Made by a program: the position numbers and the translations under genes. From NCBI GenBank assembly GCA_020724125.1, contig DYHM01000007.1, positions 1-14,688 on the forward strand: a stretch of DNA of 14,688 bases, given 5' to 3'. Position 1 is the first letter of the stretch, and every line of letters begins with the position of its first letter. A model generated the notes under the pieces. The model was not told where the DNA came from and did not search any database. It saw only the letters and a program-made list of their open reading frames with translations. This document shows positions 1 through 8,700 of the stretch, one piece after another. The stretch is from Patescibacteria group bacterium (GTDB lineage: Bacteria > Patescibacteriota > Minisyncoccia > Minisyncoccales > CG1-02-41-26).

Positions 1-12
1 ATTTACCTCCCC
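1..12 (-). promoter_or_regulatory. Shine-Dalgarno of a gene starting just off the left edge
   Basis: Read on the minus strand, the last bases of the window are GGGGAGGTAAAT. GGAGGT is a strong Shine-Dalgarno core with only five bases left before the edge, so a minus-strand start codon is expected within the next few bases outside the window. The promoter at 264-291 points the same way with no gene in between, which supports this. The start codon itself cannot be seen. Confidence 0.5.
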
Positions 13-23
13 GCTATCATATT

Positions 24-114
24 ATGACGGCGAATATTTAAATATTTATTCTTCTAATTAGCGTTCTTTGATGCAATAATTTAGAATTTTAAACATTCAA
101 ATATTTGCCGTCAT
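24..114 (-). repeat. Large inverted repeat / stem-loop in a probable 5' leader
   Basis: Positions 24-43 and 95-114 are inverted repeats of 20 bases matching at 18 positions (ATGACGGC followed by AT-rich sequence). Inside them 52-60 and 78-87 are nearly complementary again (TTCTAATTA versus TAATTTAGAA), giving a long bulged hairpin of about 91 nt. On the plus strand a T-run follows (115-119), so it could terminate a rightward transcript. On the minus strand it lies just upstream of the Shine-Dalgarno at the edge and could control that gene. A miniature inverted-repeat element is a third option. Confidence 0.55.
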
Positions 115-132
115 TTTTTAAAAGAACTAGTG

Positions 133-260
133 CGTTGAAAATTGAAAATTGATTGAAAATTGATAATTGGAAATTAGAAATTTGTCCTTGTATTTATTTT
201 AAAAATTTTTATATTTTTAATTTGTCATTTTGATTTTTGATTTTTACATTTTGCATTTAT
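133..260. repeat. AT-rich degenerate short repeats, no gene
   Basis: Repeated GAAAATTG/GATAATTGG-type words (about 133-182) and then TTTTTGAT/TTTTTACATT words run through this stretch. They resemble the words inserted in valS and gatB. No open frame with coding character is present on either strand; the one plus-strand frame that begins here runs antisense through the ileS 3' end. Confidence 0.5.
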
Positions 261-263
261 TAT

Positions 264-291
264 ATTATACCACCTCTTAAAATTTTGTTAA
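264..291 (-). promoter_or_regulatory. Leftward sigma70-type promoter with extended -10
   Basis: On the minus strand TTAACA (286-291) is followed after 16 bases by TATAAT (264-269), preceded by TGG, i.e. an extended -10. It lies just past the ileS stop and points left. With the edge Shine-Dalgarno it would give a leader of about 250 nt containing the 24-114 stem-loop. Confidence 0.55.
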
Positions 292-323
292 TGCCATATT
301 GCGCGTATAACCAAGACCGTCAA

Positions 324-3227
324 TTAAATGTTTTTAAGAAATCCCAAATAAAGTTTTTTATCTTCAATAATTATCTCTTTTGGCTGGTCCTTAAAATCTT
401 TCCAATTAGAACAGAATTCAAGCGTTTGAGAATTTGTTTCTTTAAGAATTGTTTCTTTATTTCGAGTCAAAATTTCTTCTAATTGAGAATCGCCTGAAAA
501 ATAGATTTTTGGTCTGTTTTGAGGAATAAAACCAGCTTTTTTTCTTAAATCTTGAATTTGACGAATAATTTCTTTAACCATTCCCTCTTCTTTTAATTCC
601 AGGGTAATTTCAGTATCTAATTCCACCTCTTTTTTAATCTTCTCGTCAAAAACTATTTCTTTAACATTAATCTCTTCTTTTATCAATTCTAATAATTCTT
701 TTCCGAACTTGAATCTTAAATCTTTAATCTTTAATCTTGATAGCGGCTGGCGAACCTTAATTCCCGCCCAGGACCTTTCAGTCAAAACCAAGGCAACAAT
801 TTTTCTCACTTCATCCATTTCTTTTTCTAACTCTTGATTGATCAATTTTTTATCTGAACAAGGCCAGTCTAATAAATGAACAGATTCCGGCATTTCCTTT
901 CCTCGAACTTTCTGATAATTTTCTTCGGCCCAGAAAGGCATAATGGGAGCTATTAACTTTATTAAATTAAAAATAACATAATAAAGAGTTTCTATTGCTT
1001 CTTTTTTTTCCCCCTGACTCCTTGGTTTTTGAAACCTTCTTCTCGACCTTCGAATATACCAAAGGGATAAATCATTTATAAAGAAATCCTCAATCGCTAA
1101 TGTCGCTGACGCCGCATTAAAATCATCTAATCTTTTTGTCGCTTTTTCAATCAAATTGTTGAGACGAGAAATAATCCACAAATCTAAAATATTTTTTGTT
1201 TCTGGTATTTTTTCTTCTTTTGAATATTCTTCATCTGAAACATAAATAGTAAAAAAATCGATAGAATTATAAAGAGTGAGGAGTTTTCTTTTTATTTCAT
1301 TTGCCGCATTATATCCAAATTTTAAGTTTTCTACTGGATTTTGCCTGGCATACATCCAACGCATTGCATCGGCGCCAATCTTTTCCACTGCCTCGTCAAA
1401 CCAAATAGCATTACCCTTGGACTTATGCATCTCTTCGTCTTTTTCATCATGAACCAAAGCATGACCAAAAATTGTTTTCACGGGATTTGTATTCTCTAAA
1501 ACCGCGCTCATTACAATGAGAGAATAAAACCAATTTTTAAACTGACCAGGAAAGGATTCGCAAATAAAGTCAGATGGAAACCACTTTTGCCAATATTCTC
1601 TATCAGTAAAATAACCCATTGTGGAAAAAGAAACAATACCGGCATCTAACCAGGGATTTCCCACATCCGGAATTCGAGAGATCGCTTGGCCGCATTTTGA
1701 ACATTTAATTTTTACCTCATCTGCGTGGGGTCGATGAGGAGAATGACCTTCAAATTTTTCCCAACCCGCCACTGCTTTTTCTTTTAATTCTTCTTTTGAA
1801 CCAATCACCTCAAAATTTTTACATTGTTCGCATTCATAAATCGGCAGAGTCAAACCCCAATATCGTTTTTTTGAAATTAACCAGTCCCGCATATTTTTTA
1901 ACCAATCCAATTCTCTTTCTAAACCAAATGAAGGAATCCATCTAATTTTCTTTGCAATTTCCATTAAGGGTTCTCTTAATTTTTCCATCGCTATATACCA
2001 CTCATCCACCAAACGGAAAATTAATTCTGATTTACAACGCCAACAGAATGGATAACGATGACTATAATCTTCAATTTTAAAAACCAGATGTTTTTGGGTT
2101 AAATTTTCAAAAATAATCTCATTAATCTTGGTTACTGATTTGCCTGTTAAATTTCCAAATCCCTCTTTATATTTTCCCTCATCGTCAACCGGATCAATAA
2201 CCGGCAAATTCAGTTCTTTGCTTAATTTAAAATCTTCCTGACCGCAACCCGGGGCAATATGAACAATACCTGTTCCTTCTTCTTCTGAAATATCTTTCCA
2301 TAAAATAACTGAATGCTCGTAATCTTTAAGCGATTGTTGAACTATTGAGAGTTCATTAAATATGCCTTGATATTTCAAATCCTGCAATTCTTTGCCAAAA
2401 AATTCTTTAATTATTTTTCCGCTTGGAACTAAATCAGCCCTTTTCTTTAAAACAATAAAAATTTCTCCTTTTTGATCTTGAATTTCCACATAGACCAGTT
2501 CTGGATGAACCGCCAGACTAACATTGGCTGGTAATGTCCAGGGCGTTGTAGTCCAAACAAGAAAAAAGGTATTCTCTTCGCCCAAAACCGGAATTTTAAG
2601 AAAGATTGCCTTATGGGCGACTTCTTGATATTCTTCGCTTAAAATTTCATGTTGAGAAATTGCCGCGCCGCAGCGCCAACACCAGGGCACCACGTCTCTG
2701 CCTTTGTATAAATATCCTTTTTCCTGACATTTTTTAAGGAATGCCCAAATAGCGTAGTTGTTTTCATCGGACATTGTATAGTAAGAATTACCTAAGGCGT
2801 TTTTCCAGTCGCCCCAATCCATCCATTGTCCCAGACGAATTGACTGTCTTGTCTGAATTTTAGAATATTTTTTCACTCGCTCTTTGCATTTTTCTATAAA
2901 TTTTTCAATACTATAATTTTCAATATCCTTTTTTGTATTAAAACCAAGTTCTTTTTCTACCTCCACCTCGACCCATAGCCCCTGACAATCAAAACCATTC
3001 TGAAATCTTTGGTCGAAACCCTGCATTGCTTTGTATCTCTGAAACAAATCTTTGTAAGTTCGACCCCAAGCATGATGAACCCCCATCGGGTTATTGGCCG
3101 TAATCGGTCCATCTAAAAAAGACCATCGTTTCTTGCCCCGATTCTTATTTTGAAGTTTCTTAAAAATCTTATTTTTCTGCCAGAATTTCAATACTTTTTC
3201 TTCTATTTTAGGCAAATCAAGATTCAT
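324..3227 (-). CDS. ileS: Isoleucyl-tRNA synthetase (class Ia, altered GxHH signature)
   Basis: Charges tRNA-Ile with isoleucine in the cytoplasm. Full-length at 967 aa. The HxGH signature is replaced by G49-V50-H51-H52, in the context TANNPMG-VHHAWGRT. The KMSKS loop is the variant M600-H-K-S-K-G-N. The CP1 editing domain is present: WTTTPWTLPAN at about 226-235 and EGTGIVHIAPGCG at 317-329. Zinc-type pairs are C183/C186, C395/C398, C466/C469 and C509/C512. The catalytic domain re-forms with KKRYWG (453-458), and an anticodon-binding domain with a Glu/Lys-rich C-terminus follows from about 690. Other deviations are WLDAG where WFDSG is usual and GQFKNWF where DQxRGWF is usual, so this belongs to a divergent IleRS clade. 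The ATG at 3227 has no Shine-Dalgarno but lies about 18 nt below a good promoter, so the leader would be very short. valS diverges on the other strand. Product identity is certain; the properties of the altered motif are inferred from the family. Confidence 0.97.
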   Translation of the reverse strand: MNLDLPKIEEKVLKFWQKNKIFKKLQNKNRGKKRWSFLDGPITANNPMGVHHAWGRTYKDLFQRYKAMQGFDQRFQNGFDCQGLWVEVEVEKELGFNTKKDIENYSIEKFIEKCKERVKKYSKIQTRQSIRLGQWMDWGDWKNALGNSYYTMSDENNYAIWAFLKKCQEKGYLYKGRDVVPWCWRCGAAISQHEILSEEYQEVAHKAIFLKIPVLGEENTFFLVWTTTPWTLPANVSLAVHPELVYVEIQDQKGEIFIVLKKRADLVPSGKIIKEFFGKELQDLKYQGIFNELSIVQQSLKDYEHSVILWKDISEEEGTGIVHIAPGCGQEDFKLSKELNLPVIDPVDDEGKYKEGFGNLTGKSVTKINEIIFENLTQKHLVFKIEDYSHRYPFCWRCKSELIFRLVDEWYIAMEKLREPLMEIAKKIRWIPSFGLERELDWLKNMRDWLISKKRYWGLTLPIYECEQCKNFEVIGSKEELKEKAVAGWEKFEGHSPHRPHADEVKIKCSKCGQAISRIPDVGNPWLDAGIVSFSTMGYFTDREYWQKWFPSDFICESFPGQFKNWFYSLIVMSAVLENTNPVKTIFGHALVHDEKDEEMHKSKGNAIWFDEAVEKIGADAMRWMYARQNPVENLKFGYNAANEIKRKLLTLYNSIDFFTIYVSDEEYSKEEKIPETKNILDLWIISRLNNLIEKATKRLDDFNAASATLAIEDFFINDLSLWYIRRSRRRFQKPRSQGEKKEAIETLYYVIFNLIKLIAPIMPFWAEENYQKVRGKEMPESVHLLDWPCSDKKLINQELEKEMDEVRKIVALVLTERSWAGIKVRQPLSRLKIKDLRFKFGKELLELIKEEINVKEIVFDEKIKKEVELDTEITLELKEEGMVKEIIRQIQDLRKKAGFIPQNRPKIYFSGDSQLEEILTRNKETILKETNSQTLEFCSNWKDFKDQPKEIIIEDKKLYLGFLKNI

Positions 3228-3251
3228 ATTTTAGAAAATTATTTGATAATA

Positions 3252-3280
3252 ATTTTACCTTATAGGCGTAATTTTTGCAA
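3252..3280 (-). promoter_or_regulatory. ileS promoter
   Basis: Minus strand: TTGCAA (3275-3280), a 17-base spacer, then TAAAAT (3252-3257) preceded by AAGG. The predicted start of transcription is near 3245, leaving a leader under 20 nt. Spacing and -10 hexamer match the promoters of valS and of the SLOG-nrdD operon, which adds support. Confidence 0.6.
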
Positions 3281-3298
3281 CTTATTTGAAAATATGGT

Positions 3299-3327
3299 TT
3301 GACTCCTGATTTTTGAATTGATAAAAT
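3299..3327 (+). promoter_or_regulatory. valS promoter
   Basis: TTGACT (3299-3304), a 17-base spacer and TAAAAT (3322-3327) form a near-consensus sigma70 promoter pointing at valS. The -10 lies inside the first copy of a 20-bp tandem duplication. The second copy carries TAGAAT (3342-3347), which could act as a second, weaker -10. Confidence 0.65.
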
Positions 3328-3356
3328 AAAAACAATATTGATAGAATAAAAACAAT
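3317..3356. repeat. Tandem 20-bp duplication over the valS -10 region
   Basis: ATTGATAAAATAAAAACAAT (3317-3336) is directly followed by the same 20 bases with one A-to-G change (3337-3356). The repeat duplicates the -10 hexamer with one base different. Confidence 0.85.
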
Positions 3357-3397
3357 TATAAAAAATTGAAAATTAATCTTTATTATGGCTAAAAATT

Positions 3398-5680
3398 ATG
3401 GCTAAAACCTACGATCCTAAAAAAACAGAAAAGAAAATTTATGCTCTTTGGGAAAAGAGTGGTTTTTTTAATCCGGATAAATTAGCCAAAAGTTATAAAA
3501 AATCTTTTACCATTTTTCTTCCTCCTCCCAATATCACAGGCGAGCTTCATATGGGCCATGCCCTGAATGCCGCTATTCAAGATATTTTGATTCGCTGGAA
3601 AAAAATTCAAGGATATAAAGCTCTTTGGCTCCCAGGCATTGATCATGCCGGCATTGCCACTCAAAATGTCGTAGAAAAACAATTAAAAAAGCAGGGAATA
3701 TCGCGTTTTGATTTGGGCCGGGAAAAATTTTTAGAAAAGGTTTGGCAATGGAAAAAAAAATACGGAAACATTATTCTGGAACAATTTAAAAAATTAGGAT
3801 GTTCTTTGGATTGGTCAAGAACCGCTTTTACCATGGACAAAGATTATTATCAAGCGGTGATAAAGGCTTTTTTACATTATTACGAGAAGGGTTGGATTTA
3901 TCAAGGAAAACGAGTGGTGAATTGGTGCTCCCGCTGTCAAACAAGTCTTTCTGATCTTGAACTTGAATATAAGAAAGAAAAAGGTCATTTGTGGTATATT
4001 AAATATCCTCTGGTTCAAAAATCCAAATTCCAAAATCCAAATTCCAAACAAAATCCAAATTACAAATTACAAATTCCAAGATTTATTGCCGTGGCAACAA
4101 CGAGGCCAGAAACGATGTTGGGAGATACAGCAGTGGCAGTGAATCCCAATGATGAGAGATATAAAAAACTGGTTGGTCAAAAGGTTATTTTACCATTAAC
4201 AAAGAGAGAAGTTCCGATTATTGCTGATAAATTAGTTGATCCAAAATTTGGAACCGGAGCAGTTAAGGTGACCCCGGCTCATAGTTTGATTGACTATGAA
4301 ATTTCCTTAAAACACGATTTGTTGTTTCTTCAAGTAATTGATGGGCAAGGAAGAATAATGCCGCCAGCTCCTTTTATCTATCAGGGATTAAGAATATTTG
4401 ACGCTCGGAAAAAAATTCTTGGAGATTTAGAAAAATTAGGTCTTTTAGAAAAAATTGAGGACTATGATTTATCTTTGCCAAAATGTTATCGTTGCGAAAC
4501 AATTGTTGAATTGATTCCTTCTGAACAATGGTTTTTAAAAATGAATGAATTGGCAAGGGTTGCAATTAACGCGGTTAAACAAGGAAAAGTGAAATTTTAT
4601 CCAAAAAATTTTGAAAAAGGTTATTTTGGCTGGCTTTCTAATGTTAGAGACTGGTGTCTTTCTCGGCAGATTTGGTGGGGACATCAACTTCCTGTTTTTT
4701 ACTGCGGCAAAAAACAGGAAGAAATCAGAAATCAGAAATCAGAAATCAGAAATAACAACAATAGAAATTTCGTTGTCGTCTTGAAAAAACCAAAGAAATG
4801 CCCTTTCTGCAAAGAATGTTCAATGAAACAGTCGGAAGAAGTTCTAGACACTTGGTTTTCTTCTGCTCTTTGGCCCCTTGCTTCTCTGGGTTGGCCGAAA
4901 AAAACAAGGGACTTAAAAAATTTTTATCCTTCCAATATTTTATCTACCGCCCGCGATATTATTAATTTATGGGCAGCCCGAATGATTTTTTCCGGGATAG
5001 AATTTATGAAAAAACCTCCCTTTAAAAATGTTTATGTTCATCCCACTGTTGTAACAAAAGAAGGAAAAAGAATGTCAAAATCCTTAGGCACAGGCGTTGA
5101 TCCTCTAAATCTTGTTGAAAAATATGGGGCTGATGCCGTAAGATTCGGCATCTCTTATCAGATTATGGGAAGCCAGGACATAAGATTTACAGAAGACAAT
5201 ATAATAATGGGAAAAAAGTTTTGCAATAAAATATGGAATGCGGCCCGATTTGTATTATTACAAATCGGAAAATTCAAAATTTCACCCGGCCAAGTTTTCT
5301 TTGAAAATTTGGCCGGGCAAGTAAATCAAAAATCAAAACTGCAATTAACCGCGGCGGATAAGAAAATTCTCAAAGCATTAGACAAAACCATAAAATCAAT
5401 TAATAAGGATTTAGAAAATTTTCGTTTTGGCCAGGCAACCCATACTCTTTATAATTTTTTTTGGCATGATTTTTGCGATATCTATATTGAAAAATCTAAA
5501 AATCAACTATCCGGCAATAATAAGAGGAAAAGTCAAACACAAAAAGTTTTAATTTATACTTTATTAACTTTTTTGAAACTCCTTCATCCTTTTATGCCTT
5601 TTATCACCGAAGAAATTTATCAAAAATTACCAAAGAAAAATAAAAAAGCCCTTATAATGATTGAGAGTTGGCCCAGTTAA
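3398..5680 (+). CDS. valS: Valyl-tRNA synthetase with repeat-derived insertions
   Basis: Attaches valine to tRNA-Val in the cytoplasm. The class I signature is H51-M-G-H54 in PPPNITGELHMGHA; the KMSKS loop is R558-M-S-K-S562. The editing domain shows ATTRPETMLGDTAVAV (233-248) and FGTGAVKVTPAH (284-295). W419-C-LSRQIWWG, C468/C471 and DTWFSSALWP (484-493) are typical ValRS. Three low-complexity segments interrupt conserved sequence and coincide with DNA repeats: about 206-226 (Asn/Pro/Lys/Gln-rich), 439-457 (EIRN/KSEIRN) and 626-646 (over a 33-bp palindrome). The protein is short for the family: it stops right after the anticodon-domain sequence ITEEIYQ...ESWP and lacks the usual C-terminal coiled-coil arm. 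The start ATG at 3398 gives the natural MAKTYDP N-terminus. An earlier ATG at 3385 reads only MAKNYG then stops, overlapping the true start. No Shine-Dalgarno is visible. Confidence 0.97.
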   Translation: MAKTYDPKKTEKKIYALWEKSGFFNPDKLAKSYKKSFTIFLPPPNITGELHMGHALNAAIQDILIRWKKIQGYKALWLPGIDHAGIATQNVVEKQLKKQGISRFDLGREKFLEKVWQWKKKYGNIILEQFKKLGCSLDWSRTAFTMDKDYYQAVIKAFLHYYEKGWIYQGKRVVNWCSRCQTSLSDLELEYKKEKGHLWYIKYPLVQKSKFQNPNSKQNPNYKLQIPRFIAVATTRPETMLGDTAVAVNPNDERYKKLVGQKVILPLTKREVPIIADKLVDPKFGTGAVKVTPAHSLIDYEISLKHDLLFLQVIDGQGRIMPPAPFIYQGLRIFDARKKILGDLEKLGLLEKIEDYDLSLPKCYRCETIVELIPSEQWFLKMNELARVAINAVKQGKVKFYPKNFEKGYFGWLSNVRDWCLSRQIWWGHQLPVFYCGKKQEEIRNQKSEIRNNNNRNFVVVLKKPKKCPFCKECSMKQSEEVLDTWFSSALWPLASLGWPKKTRDLKNFYPSNILSTARDIINLWAARMIFSGIEFMKKPPFKNVYVHPTVVTKEGKRMSKSLGTGVDPLNLVEKYGADAVRFGISYQIMGSQDIRFTEDNIIMGKKFCNKIWNAARFVLLQIGKFKISPGQVFFENLAGQVNQKSKLQLTAADKKILKALDKTIKSINKDLENFRFGQATHTLYNFFWHDFCDIYIEKSKNQLSGNNKRKSQTQKVLIYTLLTFLKLLHPFMPFITEEIYQKLPKKNKKALIMIESWPS
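4013..4080. repeat. In-frame AT-rich tandem repeat inside valS (editing domain edge)
   Basis: ATCCAAATTCCAAA occurs twice in tandem, followed by CAAA and degenerate ATCCAAATTACAAATTAC units. It encodes the Gln/Asn/Pro/Lys-rich stretch at residues 206-226, between YPLV and the conserved AVATTRPET. The same word type, in reverse complement, is found in gatB. Confidence 0.8.
4722..4756. repeat. Heptamer repeat inside valS
   Basis: Four exact copies of AAATCAG (4722-4749) followed by AAATAAC. It encodes EIRNQKSEIRN (442-452), between the strand PVFYCG and the zinc-type CPFC. Seven is not a multiple of three, so gain or loss of one unit would shift the frame of an essential gene. Confidence 0.9.
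5285..5317. repeat. 33-bp palindrome inside valS
   Basis: CCCGGCCAAGTTTTC (5285-5299), loop TTT, and GAAAATTTGGCCGGG (5303-5317) pair over 15 positions with one G-T wobble. It encodes about residues 630-640, in a region where ValRS normally runs directly from the NAARFVL helix to the anticodon domain. Long arms with a 3-nt loop match the palindromes in gatB. Confidence 0.85.
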
Positions 5681-5796
5681 GAAATTTTCAAAAAATGAGC
5701 GAGGTTTTACTCATCTCTTTTAGTTAAATTTATCTCCCGTGTTTTAGCATTCCGTTTGGCATTTCGTTGGAATTTTTGTCCCGAGAAAAAATCATA
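5681..5796 (+). terminator. Convergent valS/nrdD intergenic region, weak terminator
   Basis: Between the two converging stop codons, ATGAG (5695-5699) and CTCAT (5710-5714) can form a short hairpin followed by CTCTTTT. A second possible hairpin, ATTCC (5749-5753) with GGAAT (5769-5773), is followed by TTTT. Both have 5-bp stems, so terminator function on the plus strand is tentative. Nothing convincing is seen for nrdD on the minus strand. Confidence 0.35.
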
Positions 5797-8700
5797 TTAA
5801 AATTTAGGAATTTTAAATGTTTTACGGTCGCGAAACTCACGTTGCTTCCCGACATTGTACTGAGTCACTGGTCTATAATACCCCACCACCCTCGAATATA
5901 CCTCGCAGGGTTGCTTGATTGTACATTTTGGACACTCAAAATGTTCTCCGGCTAAATAGCCATGGCCGGGACAAACCGAAAAAGTGGGCGTCAAGGTAAT
6001 ATAAGGTAGTTTGAAATTTTCAAAAACCTTTTTAATTAAATTTTTTGTTGTTTGAACGCCAGAAATTCTTTCTCCTAAAAAGAGATGCAAAACAGTGCCT
6101 CCGTTATATTTACATTGTAATTCGTCTTGTAATTTTAACGCTTCAAAAATGTCATCGGTGTAATTAACGGGCAATTGACTGCTATTCGTATAATATGACG
6201 TTTGTTTTGTGCCGGCGGTAATAATGTCGGGATACTTTTCTTTGTCTTTTAAACATAAACGATAGCTCATTGATTCGCCTGGCGCTGCTTCTAAATTATA
6301 CAAATTTCCTGTTTCGTTTTGATATTTTACCAATCTTTCCCTTACAAAATCTAAAACTTCCAAAGCAAGTCTTTTTCCATTTTTTGAAGCAATGGTTTCG
6401 CCAATAAAATTCAACGATGCTTCATTCATTCCAACCAAGCCAATGGTGGAAAAATGGTTAGTGTAATATTGACCCATCATTTCTTTCACTCCTTGAAGAT
6501 AAAATTTTGAAAAAGGATATAAACCTTTTTCAATGTAATATTCAATCGTTTTTCTTTTAATTTCCAAACTTTCTTTTGCCAAATCCATTATTTTTGTTAA
6601 TCTCTCAAAAAATTCTTTTTTTGTTTTGGATAAATAACCAATTCGCGGCAAATTAATGGTAACCACGCCCGTACTTCCAGTATTGCTTCCGCTGCCAAAT
6701 AATCCTCCGCCGCCTCGGTTATGAAGTTCAGTCAAGTCAAGACGAAGCCGGCAACAATTAAAAGAAATTTGCCCCAAAGAATGAACGAAAAGATGATTTT
6801 TTTGGAGTTCTATATCATAGAATTCTTTTAATGTTTTATAGTTCTTTTGTTGGTAAAACCTCACTCTTGTTAAATAAATATCACTATTTTTAATTTTCAA
6901 ACTTTCTTGCGTATGAGCATTATATTTTTCCAAGGTATCAAATCCAACCATCCTTGATTTTATAAGACCAGGAACTTTAGTGGTAGAAATTGCCATCCAA
7001 CCAGGAACTCTTTCGGCTAAAATAGGATTATTTGTCCACCCATTTTTTTCCTTTATTTTTGACTTATCGCGCTGTAAATAAATTCTTTGACTTCTTTTTC
7101 TTAATTTATAAGTAACTGGCTGGCCAATTAACGAAAAAAGTAAAATTAAATCTCGGGATAATTCTAAATCGTTCAAATGAATCTCTTTTTTTTCTTCATA
7201 TCCATCCACCTTAAAATAGAAATCAAGAAAATTTTTAATAACCGAAAGGGGACTATTAAATAAAATTTGAGGAAGTTTTCCGTATTTTTTAAAACCAGCG
7301 TTATATAACTTTCTTGAGATTTCAGTATTATAAACATAAAGATAATAGGTATTATAACGCGGATCTTGTTTCTCTTTGCCCTTTAAACCAAAAATTTTTT
7401 TAATTAAGGATTTAATTAAATTCAAATTTTTCAAATCACCGGTTTTGAAACTAAATTGTAATCCCCTTGGCTCCCCGAAATGAGTATATCCTTTTCTGTT
7501 TTCAAAGAGAAAATTTCCATCAGCTATAAAATAACCAAGTATCTTAGCCAAATCTTCAGATAAAACAATATCTTCAATTTTTTGATATTTTTTTGAAAAA
7601 ATATTCTCTGCTTTCTTGACGGTAAAAAGATAATCTCCTTTTTGAATATCTTTTGCAAATTTCATCCTGATTCCTTCTGGAGTATAAATTGCCATCGGAT
7701 GTTTTAATGAAAATTCAGCGCTTTTTCCATCCTCAGTAATAATTTCTATCGCCTTAGAATCTAAAATCTTCAAAAATCTCTTTACTGACGACCATTCTAA
7801 TTTCAAAGTTTTTGGATTTAATGATAAAACTTCTAAATTTCCTTCTTTCTTGCAATCAGACCAACCTTCTTTGTCAAAATCATTTGCTTTATAATTTTCA
7901 GCCACTTCTCTAATAGACATTCTTTTTATCTTTTTAGAATTCCTAATCAAAATTTCTTCTTTCCCGGATAAACACATACTCCGTGTCTCTTCTGGCTTCA
8001 TGTTTGAATGTATGTAATTGGCGAAATAATTTATTCCATATTTCGCCGAGGCCTCAAAAATTAAATCAAAAGCGGAATCTTCCCAATTAAAATCTTTGGT
8101 GATATTTATTGTGGGAATCGGAAAATGAAAAGGTCTTCCTTTGGCGTCCCCCTCTATGTATATTTCATAGAGGGCTTTATTAAAAATTTTCATTTCGTCT
8201 TCAAATTCTCCATAAATTTCTTTCTGGGATTTTCCTCCAATAATTACCGGTTGTTTTGCAAAAACAGGCGATGGTTTCAAATCTAAGGTAATATTTGAAA
8301 AAGGATTTTGAAATCCCACCCGAGTCGGCGTTGCCATATTAAACAAAAATTCTTGAAGAGATTGCTTCACTTCTTGATAATTCAAATTGTCATAACGGAT
8401 AAAAGGCGCCAAAAGAGTGTCAAAGTTTGAAAAAGCGATCGCGCCAGCCACTTCTCCCTGGATTGTAAAAAGAAAATTTATTATTTGACCCAAAACGCTC
8501 CTAAAATGTTTTGCTGGTTTTGATTCTATTTTTCCATAAACCCCGCCAAATCCTTTTAATAAAAGATCATAAAGATCCCAGCCCGAACAATAAACCCCGA
8601 GCGTGTCTAAATTATGCAAATGTAAATCTCCTGATTGATATGCCTCTCGAATTTCCTTTGGATAGATTTTATTTAGCCAATATTTTTTTATAATATAAGA

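Noticed and set aside
237..482. 81-aa plus-strand ORF near the left edge
   Set aside because: Mostly antisense to the ileS 3' end, Phe/Ile-rich low complexity as expected of an AT-rich shadow frame.
4013..4080. CRISPR array
   Set aside because: Repeats are short, AT-rich, directly adjacent without spacers, and lie inside valS.
6757..7974. Group I/II intron or separate gene inside nrdD
   Set aside because: The frame is open throughout and the junction residues and blocks A, B, F fit an intein.
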